DNA of 64,000 nt from Diogma glabrata (lineage: Eukaryota > Arthropoda > Insecta > Diptera > Cylindrotomidae): positions 70,888,019 through 70,952,018 of the forward strand of contig OY856186.1 in assembly GCA_963693315.1 (NCBI GenBank), written 5' to 3'. The notes beneath the pieces are model-generated. The model worked only from the letters and a program-made list of their open reading frames with translations. It was not told the origin of the DNA and made no database searches. How positions within the stretch are numbered: position 1 is the stretch's first letter; the number at the start of each line of letters is the position of its first letter. Made by a program: the position numbers and the translations under genes. Of this stretch, positions 35,769-46,540 are shown piece after piece.

Positions 35769-36532
35769 GTATGAGCAATTTCACGCAAGTTCAGCAAATT
35801 TTTGGGAAATTTTGACTTGACCCCTTTTAATTTTGATTATTTTTTGTTTATAGATCCTCATCAGGAAACTTATTTTTAAACTCCACATAAGCTTCATTTA
35901 ATGTACATAGCAATAAGCGCTTTTGTGGATTTATGCTGAAATTGCTCATATTTTCTTTACTGTACATATATAATTTTTATAATATTTTAAAAAGTTCATC
36001 TAATAATAAAATATTTGATATTTAACATAAAAAAAAATCTCTTAGTTTATAACGCCATTTTTATAATTTTCCTTCAGAACAAAAAAAACTGATTCCCGAC
36101 AGCCATATGCACAACGAATTTTATCTTTAAAACAAAAAATAATGCTAGTCCTAAACTTTCACAAGTTGTTAGTATAAAATAAGCTTCAATTTAGTTTAAA
36201 AAAAAAAAAAGTGTAGCGCCATCTTTTCTTCAATTACACCGTTTTTTTCTTATGTTACACCGTTAAAAATTATTTCAAAAAATTAACAGTGTACCTTTTT
36301 AAAAACTGTTCTAATACCTATTCAACGACATATCATTTATGAAAATCGATTGAGTAGTTTTTCTACAATCGCTCGTCAAAATGCACTCACATCACAAAAT
36401 AACAAAAAATTGAGGGGCACCCTGGGATGACCCCTGGTCGAAAAAAAAATTCTAAGAGAACTTGTATTTTTTATTTATGGAAGACTTTCTATAAACAAAA
36501 AATAATCAAAATTAAAAGGGGTCAAGTCAAAA
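35769..36532. repeat. Inverted-repeat element with perfect 43-bp arms
   Basis: 35810-35852 is the exact reverse complement of 36490-36532 (core CTTGACCCCTTTTAATTTTG). A second, smaller inverted pair, TATGAGCAATTTCA (about 35769) and TGAAATTGCTCATA (about 35938), lies at the left end. Likely a MITE or foldback element; outer borders are not clear. Confidence 0.7.
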
Positions 36533-37193
36533 CGTTGTTGAATCTTCGTGAAATTCCTCGTATATATAATTTAATGAGTAGTAGAAATCAAATTTCAGTG
36601 TATTTTTAGAATGTTTTTGGATTAAGAACAAAGACACATACATTTTGAAAAATATTTTAATTAGAAAAAAAAAATTAAAAAAAATTTTAAAAAACACACT
36701 TTTATTGTAAATGAACTAAAAACTAAAAAATAAATTTTGCATTGATAGAACACGATGTTCCAAAGAAACAAAAGTTATGTTCAAACGTTAAATCTTTTAT
36801 TAATAACTATGTTTGCTTTCAAACTGTAATAAGGAAATAAATATTTAAATATCTTTTTCTACTCCTATCACAGTAAATTATAAATTACATCACACTATCC
36901 ATGACATGTAAATTGATTATTTCAAGTAGCGTGCGGTAAGTAAAAAAAAGCGTGCGGTAATGGATTTTCATATATATATTACCGCACGCTTTTAATAAAA
37001 AGAAAAATTTTTATTTAAAGAAAAATTTGATTTTTAAAAATTAAATATTTCAATTCATTTTGACACAGAATAATGCAAAGCCTACCACAATTTGTAAACT
37101 ATTTGCATCTAATTTATAATTAGTAGTTCATTTTTCAAGTAATTATATGCGTTTGGGCATTAAAACCAAGTCGTAGAAAAAGTATATAACAAA

Positions 37194-37302
37194 TCTCGAG
37201 TTGTAAAGCATTTTCCATGCTCGTGAAGGTACTGCACTCGACGCTACGCGTCTCGCGCGCAAAATTTTCCCTCGCATGTAAAATGCTATTTACAACTCTA
37301 GA
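37194..37302. repeat. Hairpin element with conserved apical loop, X1
   Basis: TCTCGAGTTGTAAAGCATTT and AAATGCTATTTACAACTCTA form the stem. The loop holds CACTCGACGCTACGCGTCTC (37235-37254). The same loop type recurs in unrelated stems elsewhere in the window. Confidence 0.7.
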
Positions 37303-37658
37303 TATGTAATATACTAATTATCTACTCCTACCACAGTAAACTATAAATAACATCACACTATCCATGACATGTAAATGGATTATTTCAAATAGCGTGCGGT
37401 AAGTAAAAAAAAGCGTGCGGTAATGGATTTTCATATATATATTACCGCACGCTTTTAATCAAAAGAAAAGATTTTTATTTAAAGAAAAATTTGATTTTTA
37501 AAAATTAAATATTTCAATTCATTTTGACACAGAATAATGCAAAGCCTACCACAATTTGTAAACTATTTGCTTTTAATTTACAATTAGTAGTTCATTTTTT
37601 CAAGTAATTATATGCGTTTGGGCATTAAAACAAAGTCGTAGAAAAAGTATATAACAAA

Positions 37659-37767
37659 TCTCGAGTTGTAAAGCATTTTCCATGCTCGTGAAGATACTGC
37701 ACTCGACGCTACGCGTCTCGTGCGCAAAATTTTCCCTCGCATGTAAAATGCTATTTACAACTCTAGA
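37659..37767. repeat. Hairpin element with conserved apical loop, X2
   Basis: Duplicate of X1 within the second 462-bp unit; loop at 37700-37720. Confidence 0.7.
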
Positions 37768-37890
37768 TATGTAATATACTAATTTTTTAAACAATTTAAC
37801 ACAGATGGCAAAATTCGATGTACAGAATAGAATACTATTTAACTAGAAGTTTTGTTAGATAAATAATTTTCCGTTACAGTTTTTTGCAAA

Positions 37891-38079
37891 AAATAAAAGT
37901 GGGTGGCGCAGTCATTGAACGTATTACATCATATTTTGTATTATAAGTAATTTTAATACTTTAAAATAGTTGAATTAAGTTTTAGTATTTATAGTTATTA
38001 CATAATTAAGATTTAGAATTAGCACATTTTCTACATATTTATTACTTTTCTATATTCACTACGCCACCCACTTTTATTA
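37891..38079. mobile_element. Short MITE, about 189 bp
   Basis: ATAAAAGTGGGTGGCGCAGT on the left faces ACTACGCCACCCACTTTTAT on the right, an inverted repeat with one mismatch. The interior is AT-rich and non-coding. Confidence 0.65.
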
Positions 38080-38194
38080 ACGAGATTGCAACCGCACCAC
38101 GAAAAAAATGCAGTGAATTTGTCCTCGCTCGTTCCAACAATTGGTGCCTTAAATGAGCACATAAAAAGAGATTAATTACAATTGTAGTTATGGC

Positions 38195-38520
38195 TAGAAA
38201 TTAACAATAATAATCCACTTGATTGGGGTTGGGTTAATATTGAAGGAGTACTAAATCCAATCAAAACTCCAAATCAACCTGCACCTGAAGAGCTGTTGAA
38301 AATGATTTCTTGTAGCTGCAAAAAAGGATGCGGTTCAGAGTACGGTTGCCGAAAAGCAGGACTTTCCTGAAATTCGACATGTTTAATATGCAGCGTAGAC
38401 AATTGCCAAACAGTGCTCCAATTATGGACCTAGAGGAGGACGAGGAGGAAGACGAATATGAGTTGGACGCGGCAAGGAATGAAGAAGAAGAGGAAAAGGA
38501 AGAGGAGTGTGCAGATAATT
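38195..38520 (+). pseudogene. Fragment of a CXC-like, cysteine-rich repeat protein
   Basis: The plus-strand reading DWGWVNIEG...PAPEELLKMISCSCKKGC continues into GCRKAGLS. It is then cut by a TGA where a cysteine codon would be expected, and goes on in the same frame with NSTCLICSVDNC. The spacing C-x-C-x3-C...C...C-x2-C resembles tesmin-like CXC modules that I recall at the C-terminus of repeat-associated insect proteins. An acidic tail (DLEEDEEEDEYELD) follows in another frame. It is a relic with at least one nonsense mutation and one frameshift. Molecular role unknown. Confidence 0.5.
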
Positions 38521-38701
38521 AAAATAAATATGGCAAACTTGTCAAAAAAAATTGTCAAAAATACATCTCATTTCCAATAATAAAAGATAATAGTATCTAA
38601 TAGAAGTATTATATTTTGAATTAAAAAAAAATTAGGTGTAATTTTTAATTTTTTTAAGATTAAAGACCAAGTTCCCCAAAGATGTTTTATTCAATATGTA
38701 G

Positions 38702-39110
38702 GATGAACCAATAGCGTTTACAACGTCCCTTATACGCCCTTGCATGGAATACTCTCATATATGGGGTGGAGCATACATAAGCAGTTTGAAGTATCTTGAT
38801 TCTGTGCAACGGAGAGCAGTAAAATTGATTGGTTGCTTGGATCTTACTAATGGTCTTGATTCCTTGCAGCATAGAAGAAATGTTGCTGATTTGACGATTT
38901 TCTATAAATATATCATGGATGAACGGGCTTTTGAAGGGTTCAAATCCATTTTACCTAAGTGTCCTAAACTATCGCGACACACCACAGCATCGGTAACGGC
39001 CCATCATTTTACGGTTCAAATAATTAGATGTAGAACCGTAGCTGTACAACGCGATTTTTTCAACAGAGTCTCGCATCTCTGGAACTCGTTACCACCGTGG
39101 GATTTCCCTG
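38702..39110 (+). pseudogene. Non-LTR retrotransposon RT, C-terminal fragment
   Basis: The frame around 38714-39110 reads LIRPCMEYSHIWGG, then LDSVQRRAVKLIG, LDSLQHRRNVADLTIFYKY and FFNRVSHLWNSLPP. This is the well-known thumb/C-terminal region of Jockey/CR1-type ORF2 proteins. The polymerase core and the start are missing. The frame runs straight into the 8-bp repeat array at 39112, replacing the usual end of the protein. The element is therefore 5'-truncated, and also altered at its 3' side. Confidence 0.8.
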
Positions 39111-39111
39111 G

Positions 39112-39395
39112 TGGGTACACTGGTACACGGGTACATGATAACCCGGGTACACGAGTACTCTGGTACATGGGTACATGGGCACACGGCTACACGGGTACAC
39201 GGATACACGGGTACACGGGTACACGGGTACACGGGTACCGGGTACACGGGTACACGGGAACACGGGTACATGGGTACACTGTTACCCAGGTACACGAGTA
39301 CAAGGGTACATGGGTACACTGGTACATGGGACACGGGTATTTGGGTACACGAACACTATTACACTGGTACCCTGGTAAACGGGTACACGGGTACC
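39112..39395. repeat. Minisatellite, 8-bp unit GGGTACAC
   Basis: About 35 units of GGGTACAC with scattered variants (GGTACATG, GGTACTGG). Because 8 is not a multiple of 3 and the unit lacks stops, the array is open in several frames on both strands and predicts 8-residue periodic peptides (YTGTRVHG). These are not genes. Confidence 0.95.
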
Positions 39396-39429
39396 CAAAC
39401 TTTAAAAAAGAAGCCAAACCTTAAAAAAT

Positions 39430-40440
39430 CGTATAAAAAAATTTATATGAAATCACTAAATTTTTTGTTATTTAATAACTGTATTTTGTACTTTCAAATT
39501 TGTGAAAAACGAACAACGATTTGTGAGATACGAGCTTTGAAGTAAACCAAGGTTTAACGCGCCGCCTAGCGGAAAAGAGAAACATTATTAATTTCCAACG
39601 TACACATTTCAATCAATCAACTATTTTTATCTACACTTGCAAATATATACGTAAACCGCATGTAATTTGGGGGACCTATTAGTAAAACATTGAGATCATA
39701 CCAAAACATGGTGAAAAAACCCAAAAATTCAAACACGCATAACTCCGATTCAGAGTACTGAAAAAATTACTTTTTTTCTTTCGTCAATATTAAAAATATA
39801 TCAAAATTTCAGATTTTCTATGTACGCTTTCAAAATAATAGCCCTTGTATATAATAATAATACAATAGCAATATACATTTCGTAAAACGATTCCTCTACA
39901 AACCACTACTTAAATTCAGAGACGAAATTTTGGAAATGCAGTAAAAGAACTCTTTTATACTATATCCAAACCAAACCGAGTCCAATCCCAAAATCCCAAA
40001 ACAAAAATCAAGTTACAATAAGCATGAACTATATTTTTGTGAAAAGTAAAAAAAAAATGGGAAGTTTAGTAAATTGTCATAAATTTTATTTAATTCTTTT
40101 CACAAAGCAATTTTAAAGGAAAAAAACACTGAATTTATTAGCGGAACTTTTTTTTATTCATTTAACGAGAAATACTCTTAAAAACTGTTACAGTACTTGC
40201 ACAAATTAGTTAAGTATACGATCCTAAGAACACTTAAGTTATTTTTTTTGTAATATAATTATTATTGCAGTCATGAAAAATAGAAAATATAGAGGATGAT
40301 GAGGAAAAATCCGGGGAAAAAAATGCCAACATTATGTTTTGTGAAATAATTTTTTCGTTAGTTTTTATTTGTTGGAATTACATAAGAAAAATATTAATTT
40401 TGTTTTGTCTTTTACTAAAAAGAAGAAAGAAATATAGTTG
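39430..40440. other. AT-rich DNA, no feature recognised
   Basis: No coding motif, strong fold or repeat partner in the window. Confidence 0.55.
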
Positions 40441-40861
40441 AAGTTACTTTCTGCCGTGCTAAGCACAAAGGCCGTATCTTGCTATTTTGTCAAAAATGAG
40501 TTATGCATCTAAGATGATAAAGAAACAGTCGACGGATATTTTTATCATATAATTAAAACATTTAATTATTTTTTCATTCAAAAATTACTCTATAAAATAT
40601 GCCGTATCTTCTTTTACATTAACTATTACTACAACAATTAGCCGTATCTATCAATTACTAAGGTATTAGTATAATATAAGGTATTAGTATAAAATATACA
40701 ATCAATTACTACCATCGTAACTTTAAAAGTTACGGCAAAAATCCCTCAGCATTAACGAGATACGTCATTTAACCTTAGTAATAGTAAGATACGGCAAATG
40801 CCTTTAGTAATAGCTAAGAAAAACAACTGTCACTTTCGTTTGACAAATAAATTAATTCATC

Positions 40862-41527
40862 CAGGGGTGCGTTTCGAAATTAATCACGGTTAACCATAAG
40901 GTAATAATGTCACTAATGTCATAGTCAAAATAGTGACGTCAAATATTAAATTCAAATTACCATAGTAAAGCTGTCAAAGTTAAATTGTAAAATGCCGCTA
41001 AAAATTCAAAATTAATAAAAACTAATATTCTAATTACGATAAATAAAACTAAAAATGTAGTGTATGTTTTTTATTTCTATAATTTATTTTTCAGTCTTCA
41101 GTATCAAATAAAAATAATAAAAATAACACATTTCACCAAAAACTATTAAATACTTAGTAAATAATAATTAAATGTACGATATGATATATTCACAAAACAA
41201 TATATTTTCTAACTTTTTTTTCCAAAACTATTAAAATTTTCTTTTATTATAAAAAATTATATTGTGTTTTATAAATCGGTTGACATGTCGTTTTAAATAT
41301 TTATATGTTTTGACATTAGAACCTCAACAAACTCTACTCTAGACTTGAGTAACAAAGTTAAAGTTGTGACGTCACAATTTACTATGGCAACTAATTTTTA
41401 TAGTTTTGGAACGATACTACATCTGTCATCCAGTAAATTTTTTATTTTGCGGTTAATTATGGAACGACATTTGGTAGAGTAAAGTTAACCGCGGTTAACC
41501 GTAGTTAATTTCGAAACGCACCCCAGT
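40862..41527. mobile_element. MITE nested in the TIR transposon, 0.66 kb
   Basis: CAGGGGTGCGTTTCGAAATT on the left and AATTTCGAAACGCACCCCAG on the right, continuing inward with GGTTAACC on both sides, make about 36-bp imperfect ends. CAGGGGTGC ends recall hAT elements, but I could not find the expected 8-bp duplication. The interior contains GTGACGTCA-type palindromes. Confidence 0.7.
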
Positions 41528-41760
41528 CTGTTTATTAGCTAGTTGTTATTTAGTTTAATAAATATTTTTATAAAGAAAATCAAGATATGTAAAATGATAT
41601 ATTAATTTGTTAATAATAATAAATAATAATTTATGCTAAATAATTAAAATTGATTATAATTAATAATCCATTTTTTTCTTCATTCTTTATTTTGTTATGA
41701 TGGTCGTAATTTTTAAGGTTAGGTTTATAGAAATAAACCAATTTAGTTAGATAAATAATA

Positions 41761-42387
41761 ATGGATGTAGATGAACCACACAAATTTATCATAATTTTAA
41801 ATCCTGAAGATATTGCACTTAATGCCAACCAAAATTTGAATGATTCTATGATTATTGGATATAATAATAATCTTAAAGATTTGATTGATACAGAAATTGT
41901 TATTGAGTATAATTTGGATGCTGATGTTGGTGAAGTAAATCATTCAACAAATGTGAATCCATCTTCCTCAATTCAGTTTTTTGAATCAGATTAAAATACT
42001 ACTGGTATATATGAGTCTGCAGTAAATTCTTTGGTAAATAAGAATGAATTACTGCAAAACATTTACGAGAGTGATACTGATACAACTAAAGCCGGCGCAG
42101 TAAAGAAAAGGCGGAAATTTAAATTAAAACCACAAGAGAGACAGATTATAGAACAACAGATTATAAAAAGTATTTATGTAGTTCTTCCTGGTTGTGACAA
42201 GAATTGTTGGCGAAAATGTAATGACTACATATCAGCAAACCGTCAGTCTGGGATCAATCAAGAATTTCATAGTATGAGTTATATTGAAAAAAAGAATTTC
42301 CTTTTATTGAGTACACGAAGAATAACTAAGGTTCATGAAACTGTATATGCAAACTCTAGGAGGGCTAACACTATAGCATATTTTTAA
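41761..42387 (+). pseudogene. Transposon-encoded small protein, one nonsense codon
   Basis: One frame runs from ATG 41761 to a TAA at 42385-42387, interrupted only by TAA at 41992-41994, about 208 codons in all. The first part is acidic and Asn/Asp-rich. The second has a basic stretch (KKRRKFKLKPQERQ) followed by LPGCDKNCWRKCNDYISANR, a Cys-rich pattern that I recall before a YW/SY-containing segment in uncharacterised insect transposon proteins. It is probably the DNA-binding N-terminus of the transposase, the catalytic part having been lost. Family not identified. Confidence 0.5.
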
Positions 42388-42888
42388 ACTGGAGGATGGA
42401 GATCAAAGACAATTCAAATCATTTTTTTTAAGTATTAAAATCTGTGTTCCTAGGTATATTAATTATTTGAAATATTATGTTTACTATGTTTTTTAAGTGA
42501 AATAATAAAATGAATTGATTATTAAATTGACAAATCATTTTTTTATAAGAAATTTATAAGATACGTTAAATCTCTTTAGTATTAATTGATAAAAATAGTA
42601 ACTTTTAAAGCCGTAACTTTAAAAAATTTCTCTTTCACTAGTTAATTAATTACCCAATAATTAATATTTTGATAATTTTAACAAATAATATAACCTTTTA
42701 TCTATCTGATTCAAAAAAAAAATTGAAAATTTTTGGACTATAAATATAGCTTTTAGTGACTGTGAAACTTGAAAATTAAAAAGTGTCAATATCTCGAAAT
42801 GTCAAAAAGTCAAGATACGGCCTTTGTGCTTAGCACGGCAGTGTTAATGTTATCAATTTATTATCTTATTCACTTTAAGAAATAAAAA

Positions 42889-44706
42889 GTCAGACAAGTG
42901 CGAATAAAATTCGCTTGCCAAGGGTTCCGTGAATGTAAAAGAACACAATATCAAAAAATATTCACAAAAAGTTGTGTCGTAATGTCTTTATATTTCCAGA
43001 CCATAGACGCATAACAAAATATATGTTTAATCGTAAATGTCAATAGTAAATAACAATAAAATCTACATTGATCAAAAATGACTCAAAAAATGTTACTCTA
43101 GGTTAAATCTGATCCATAGATGTTTATGGTAACTCAAGAAAGATTCAAATACAACAGCTTGTAAATGGTTTAAATTTAATTATTTTTCCGGTCAATCAAG
43201 TGTCGAAATTTAGGGGGTGAAGAGGCTCAATACTAAAAATATTTTTTTACAATAAAAGCAAAACTGTGCATTGCAAAATTCTAAAAAAATTGTAATGTTT
43301 CTTAAATTAAGTGCTCCTTCATATGACACCCCACTCATTTGGGTCAAAAATGGTTTTTTTACTCCCCCCCCCAAACCCATCCCCTAAACACACAGAAATA
43401 TAATTATTTGAGACTTCGCTATGATTTTCATTCAAAATTTACCAAATTTCCTAACTTTGTTAATTTTTACAAATTTTTCTGTTAATCAGTGTCGAAACGT
43501 AGTGGAGGGGGGGGGGGTGGTCTGCAAGTTGCACTTTTTTGTCCATAACTCAAAAACTGTGCACAGCAAAATTCTAAAAATAATTGCAATGCTTTCTAAA
43601 TTAGGTGCTCTTTCAAAAGACACCCCACTCGCTTGGATCAAAAATGGTTTTTCACCCTCTACCTCTAACCCCGTCCCCTAACCACACAGAAATATAATTA
43701 TTTGAGACTTCGCTATAATTTTTATACAAAATTTACCAAATTTCCCAACTCAGTGAATTTTCACAAATTTTTCTGTAAATCAGTGTCGAAACGTAGGGGG
43801 GATGGGGGGGAATGGTCTTAAAGTCACCATTTTTTGACAATAATTCAAAAAATGTGCACCGAAAAATTCAAAAAAAAATTGTAATGAGTTCTAAATTAGG
43901 TGCTCTTTCAAATGACTTCCCACTCGCTTGGGTCAAAAATGATTTTTTTTCACCCTCTCTACCCCCGTTCCCTAAACACCATGAAATATAATTATTTGAG
44001 AATTCGCTATAGTTTTCATACAAAATTTACCAAGTTTCCCAACTCTGTGAATTTTTACAAATTTTTCTGTCCATTAGTGTCGAAACGTAGGGGTCTGAAA
44101 GTCGCACTTTTTTGACACTAACTCAAAAACTGTGTATCGCAAAATTCTAAAAAATACTGCAATGTTTTTTAAATTAGATGTTCTTTCAAATGACACACCA
44201 CTTGACCACATTTTAAATAGTGTTTTTACCCCTTAATAAATATAATTATGAGTATATGACACTTTTATATATTTTTTATTTACTAGTTTTTCTATCATTC
44301 CAAATACATTTGAAGATTTTTGATCAGTTAGGCTTGGAGCTAATTGAGGTAAGAAAACACGAAGAAAACGTCATTATTCAAAATTATACAAAAAATGGTG
44401 AGATGTAAAATTCCAAAATAAATGTTTAAGGAATACTGAATGAAATGAAACCCTTTCATATGATACCCTGCTTCAATCTATACAAAAATGTATTTTATCA
44501 AAGGTCTCACATCGTACCCCTGTAAACCAAACGAAAACCACTTTAGCTTTATTTCTATCCGTCATTTAATGTGGACATATTAGTTTTATACGCACCTCAA
44601 ATTCAGGTCCATAGTATTTATAGTTTAAAAGATAATCGATATAATGTGAAAAACTCGTTTTACTCTTACCAATAAGGTTCCGTATAAAAAACGGAACCCT
44701 AAAAAA
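42889..44706 (+). repeat. Dispersed repeat with four-unit 293-bp tandem array
   Basis: The left end holds GTCAGACAAGTGCGAA and AAGGGTTCCGTGAA; the right end holds AAGGTTCCGT followed by ACGGAACCCTAAAAAA. Between them GTGTCGAAA recurs at 43200, 43489, 43783 and 44077 (spacings 289, 294, 294), with CCACTCGCTTGG and ATTATTTGAGACTTCGCTAT in each unit. Part of the right end recurs inverted at 29390-29875. The GGTTCCGT/ACGGAACC ends are a pattern I recall as common in insect dispersed repeats. Class unknown. Confidence 0.8.
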
Positions 44707-44817
44707 GGGACTATTTTCCTAACTATTCATTAATTTAAAGTTAACAGTAAATAAAAAGACACCGTTTTCTGAATGTTGTGTTTTTTCCTTTGAAACATCT
44801 CACTAAAGCCGAGCATT

Positions 44818-44916
44818 CACATACAACAGAAACAGAATTTCATACAAATTTGACAGAAAAAAATTCTGTTTCTGTAAACTTTGTATGGAATTCTGTGTCT
44901 GTTTCTGTTGTATGTG
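44818..44916. repeat. 99-bp palindromic repeat, copy B
   Basis: CACATACAACAGAAACAG...CTGTTTCTGTTGTATGTG, same length as copies A and C. The transposon 44917-48136 begins at its last base. The DNA beyond the transposon (TGGTTTCAAGCC) continues the flank seen at copy A. Confidence 0.85.
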
Positions 44917-45550
44917 CACTCAGAGAATTTTGTTAGTAAATTTAATAACCGACCGTTTTAAAAATGTGTAATAAGTTATTTTATCAATCTAATAACGTTT
45001 TTTATTAAAGTAATTGCCACATTCGTTCGATTAATACTTTTTGTTATTATTTTAATAAAAATGTTTATCAAAATAAAAATACGGTCAATATTATTTAAAA
45101 AATCACAACGGTTGATTAAACTAATAACCAATTCTCATTGAAATTATGAATTCAGACAATCAAATAAAAAATTATGTGATTAACGTAGAGCTATTAAAAT
45201 AAAAACATAAATTATTATTTTTGTAGTTAATTTTAATAACCATTTTATTAGATTAATCATCGACGTTTTTTCTTTCAAAACGTAGGTTATTAAATTAATA
45301 ATAGTATATATTAATCTTACTTTAGGTTATTATTTTTAATAACGATTAATAAAATATTGGTAAGAATCACAGTTTATATCCAGACGCTGAATAAACAACT
45401 TTAAAAAATATTTAAAAGTTTTGTGAAAAGTTAAAAGTGTTAAGAAAATTGAAAAAGTAAGATTATTTTATTAAACGATAACGTTTGGTATGTGAAACTT
45501 TGTAAATTTTTGTACTGTCTATGGTGTGGTAAAAATAATTGGTTTTTCAG

Positions 45551-46019
45551 TTCCTGAAGCAGATTCATCAGACAGAACATGTAGAAATTTTGTTCGATGA
45601 ACAGAGTAGTTAGGCTAAAATTGAGTCTGCATGGGACAGGACTAAACAACTTAGACTCAGCGACATTTCAAAATTAAAATCAATTTCGGAAATTTTAACC
45701 AAATGGAAGCAATTTAAATTACCGCTTGGTTATAAACTGGTAATTAATAATTAAATATTAGTATATTTCAATAACATTTTAATTATAATTATAATAATAT
45801 ATATATAATAATTATAATTAATTATAATAATATTCCTTTTAAAATTTTCAGATAGACATTTATTTTAAAGCAATGTTTCCGAAAGCCTGCGATTTTGGTT
45901 GTAAATTACCAACCATTTATTCAGAAAACTCAGCCCATTTTTGAAGAACAAATTAAAGATGAAAAGATAAGAGAGATGGTTGAAGAACTTCGCAATACAG
46001 AGAATATGACAGAAAGTAA
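45551..46019 (+). pseudogene. Two-exon gene fragment inside the CACTCAGAG transposon
   Basis: Exon 1 (45551-45739) follows a TTTTTCAG acceptor and reads in one frame, with FLKQIHQTEHVEILFDEQSS, a single TAG at about 45611, then SISEILTKWKQFKLPLGYKL up to a GT donor at 45740. After a 112-bp intron ending TTTTCAG at 45851, exon 2 continues in frame as IDIYFKAMFPK. A one- or two-base frameshift moves it to the frame VVNYQPFIQKTQPIFEEQ...RNTENMTE, ending at a GTAAG donor at 46018. I recall W-x-x-(F/Y)-K-x-P-x-G-Y-x-L-I-D segments in uncharacterised zinc-finger transposon proteins of insects, but the family is not certain. Confidence 0.5.
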
Positions 46020-46059
46020 GTTTTTTAAATTTGTTTTTTGGCTCCAAAAACTTGAAAAT

Positions 46060-46158
46060 CACATACAACGGAAGCAGAATTCCATTCAAATTTTACAGCA
46101 ACAGAATTTTTTACTGTCAAATTTGATTGAAATTCTGTTTCTGTTTCTGATGTATTTG
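46060..46158. repeat. 99-bp palindromic repeat, copy C
   Basis: CACATACAACGGAAGCAG...CTGTTTCTGATGTATTTG, more diverged than A and B but the same length. It is flanked by CTTGAAAAT and AATACCCGGCT, so it lies in the opposite orientation to copy B. Confidence 0.8.
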
Positions 46159-46540
46159 AATACCCGGCTATAAGCTAAAACGTTGTTTTTGGACATGTCA
46201 TTTGTAATTTTTTTGAGTGAAAATAATTAAACCTATTCAATGTTAGATTCTGTAATAATGTAATATTTTTCTGTTTTATATTATTTAGATGATATTCTGC
46301 TATCAACATGTATTTACTGCACAGGATACTCCGTCAAACCAACAAAACTTTATAGTATAAAATTTATAAGAAATACACTGTTCGATATTCTTAAAACAGT
46401 TTTGATGAAGAGATGTTACAAAAGTATTTCGATAAAAAATTACCAATTCAGCCTCTTTTGTTAATTAGTGGGTCTATAATAAAGCCAACTAGTATGCTTT
46501 GATAATGTACGGTATGAAGTTTATACAACATGGAATAGTA

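Larger units (their letters stand above)
36859..37785 (+). repeat. Direct tandem duplication, two 462-bp units
   Basis: CTACTCCTA-CACAGTAAA restarts at 37321 after 462 bp and the copies stay almost identical to about 37785. Each unit holds AGCGTGCGGTAA twice in direct orientation, the second forming a 13-bp-stem hairpin with ATTACCGCACGCT (36949-36990 and 37412-37453). Each unit also holds one larger GC-looped hairpin (annotated separately). No coding frame. Confidence 0.9.
40451..42841 (+). mobile_element. TIR DNA transposon, 2.39 kb, perfect 31-bp ends
   Basis: 40451-40481 (starting CTGCCGTGCTAAGCACAAAG) is the exact reverse complement of 42811-42841. Subterminal copies of GCCGTATCT or its complement AGATACGGC lie at about 40471, 40601, 40641, 40793 and 42813, with looser ones near 40760 and 42558, like transposase-binding sites. 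The interior carries one small broken gene (41761-42387) and a second inverted-repeat element (40862-41527). No certain target duplication. No catalytic DDE region, so it is probably an internally deleted copy. Confidence 0.85.

Noticed and set aside
39111..39545. Overlapping open frames encoding periodic Tyr/Thr/Gly/His peptides
   Set aside because: They are translations of the 8-bp GGGTACAC array, open in several frames on both strands, with no start context or conserved protein.
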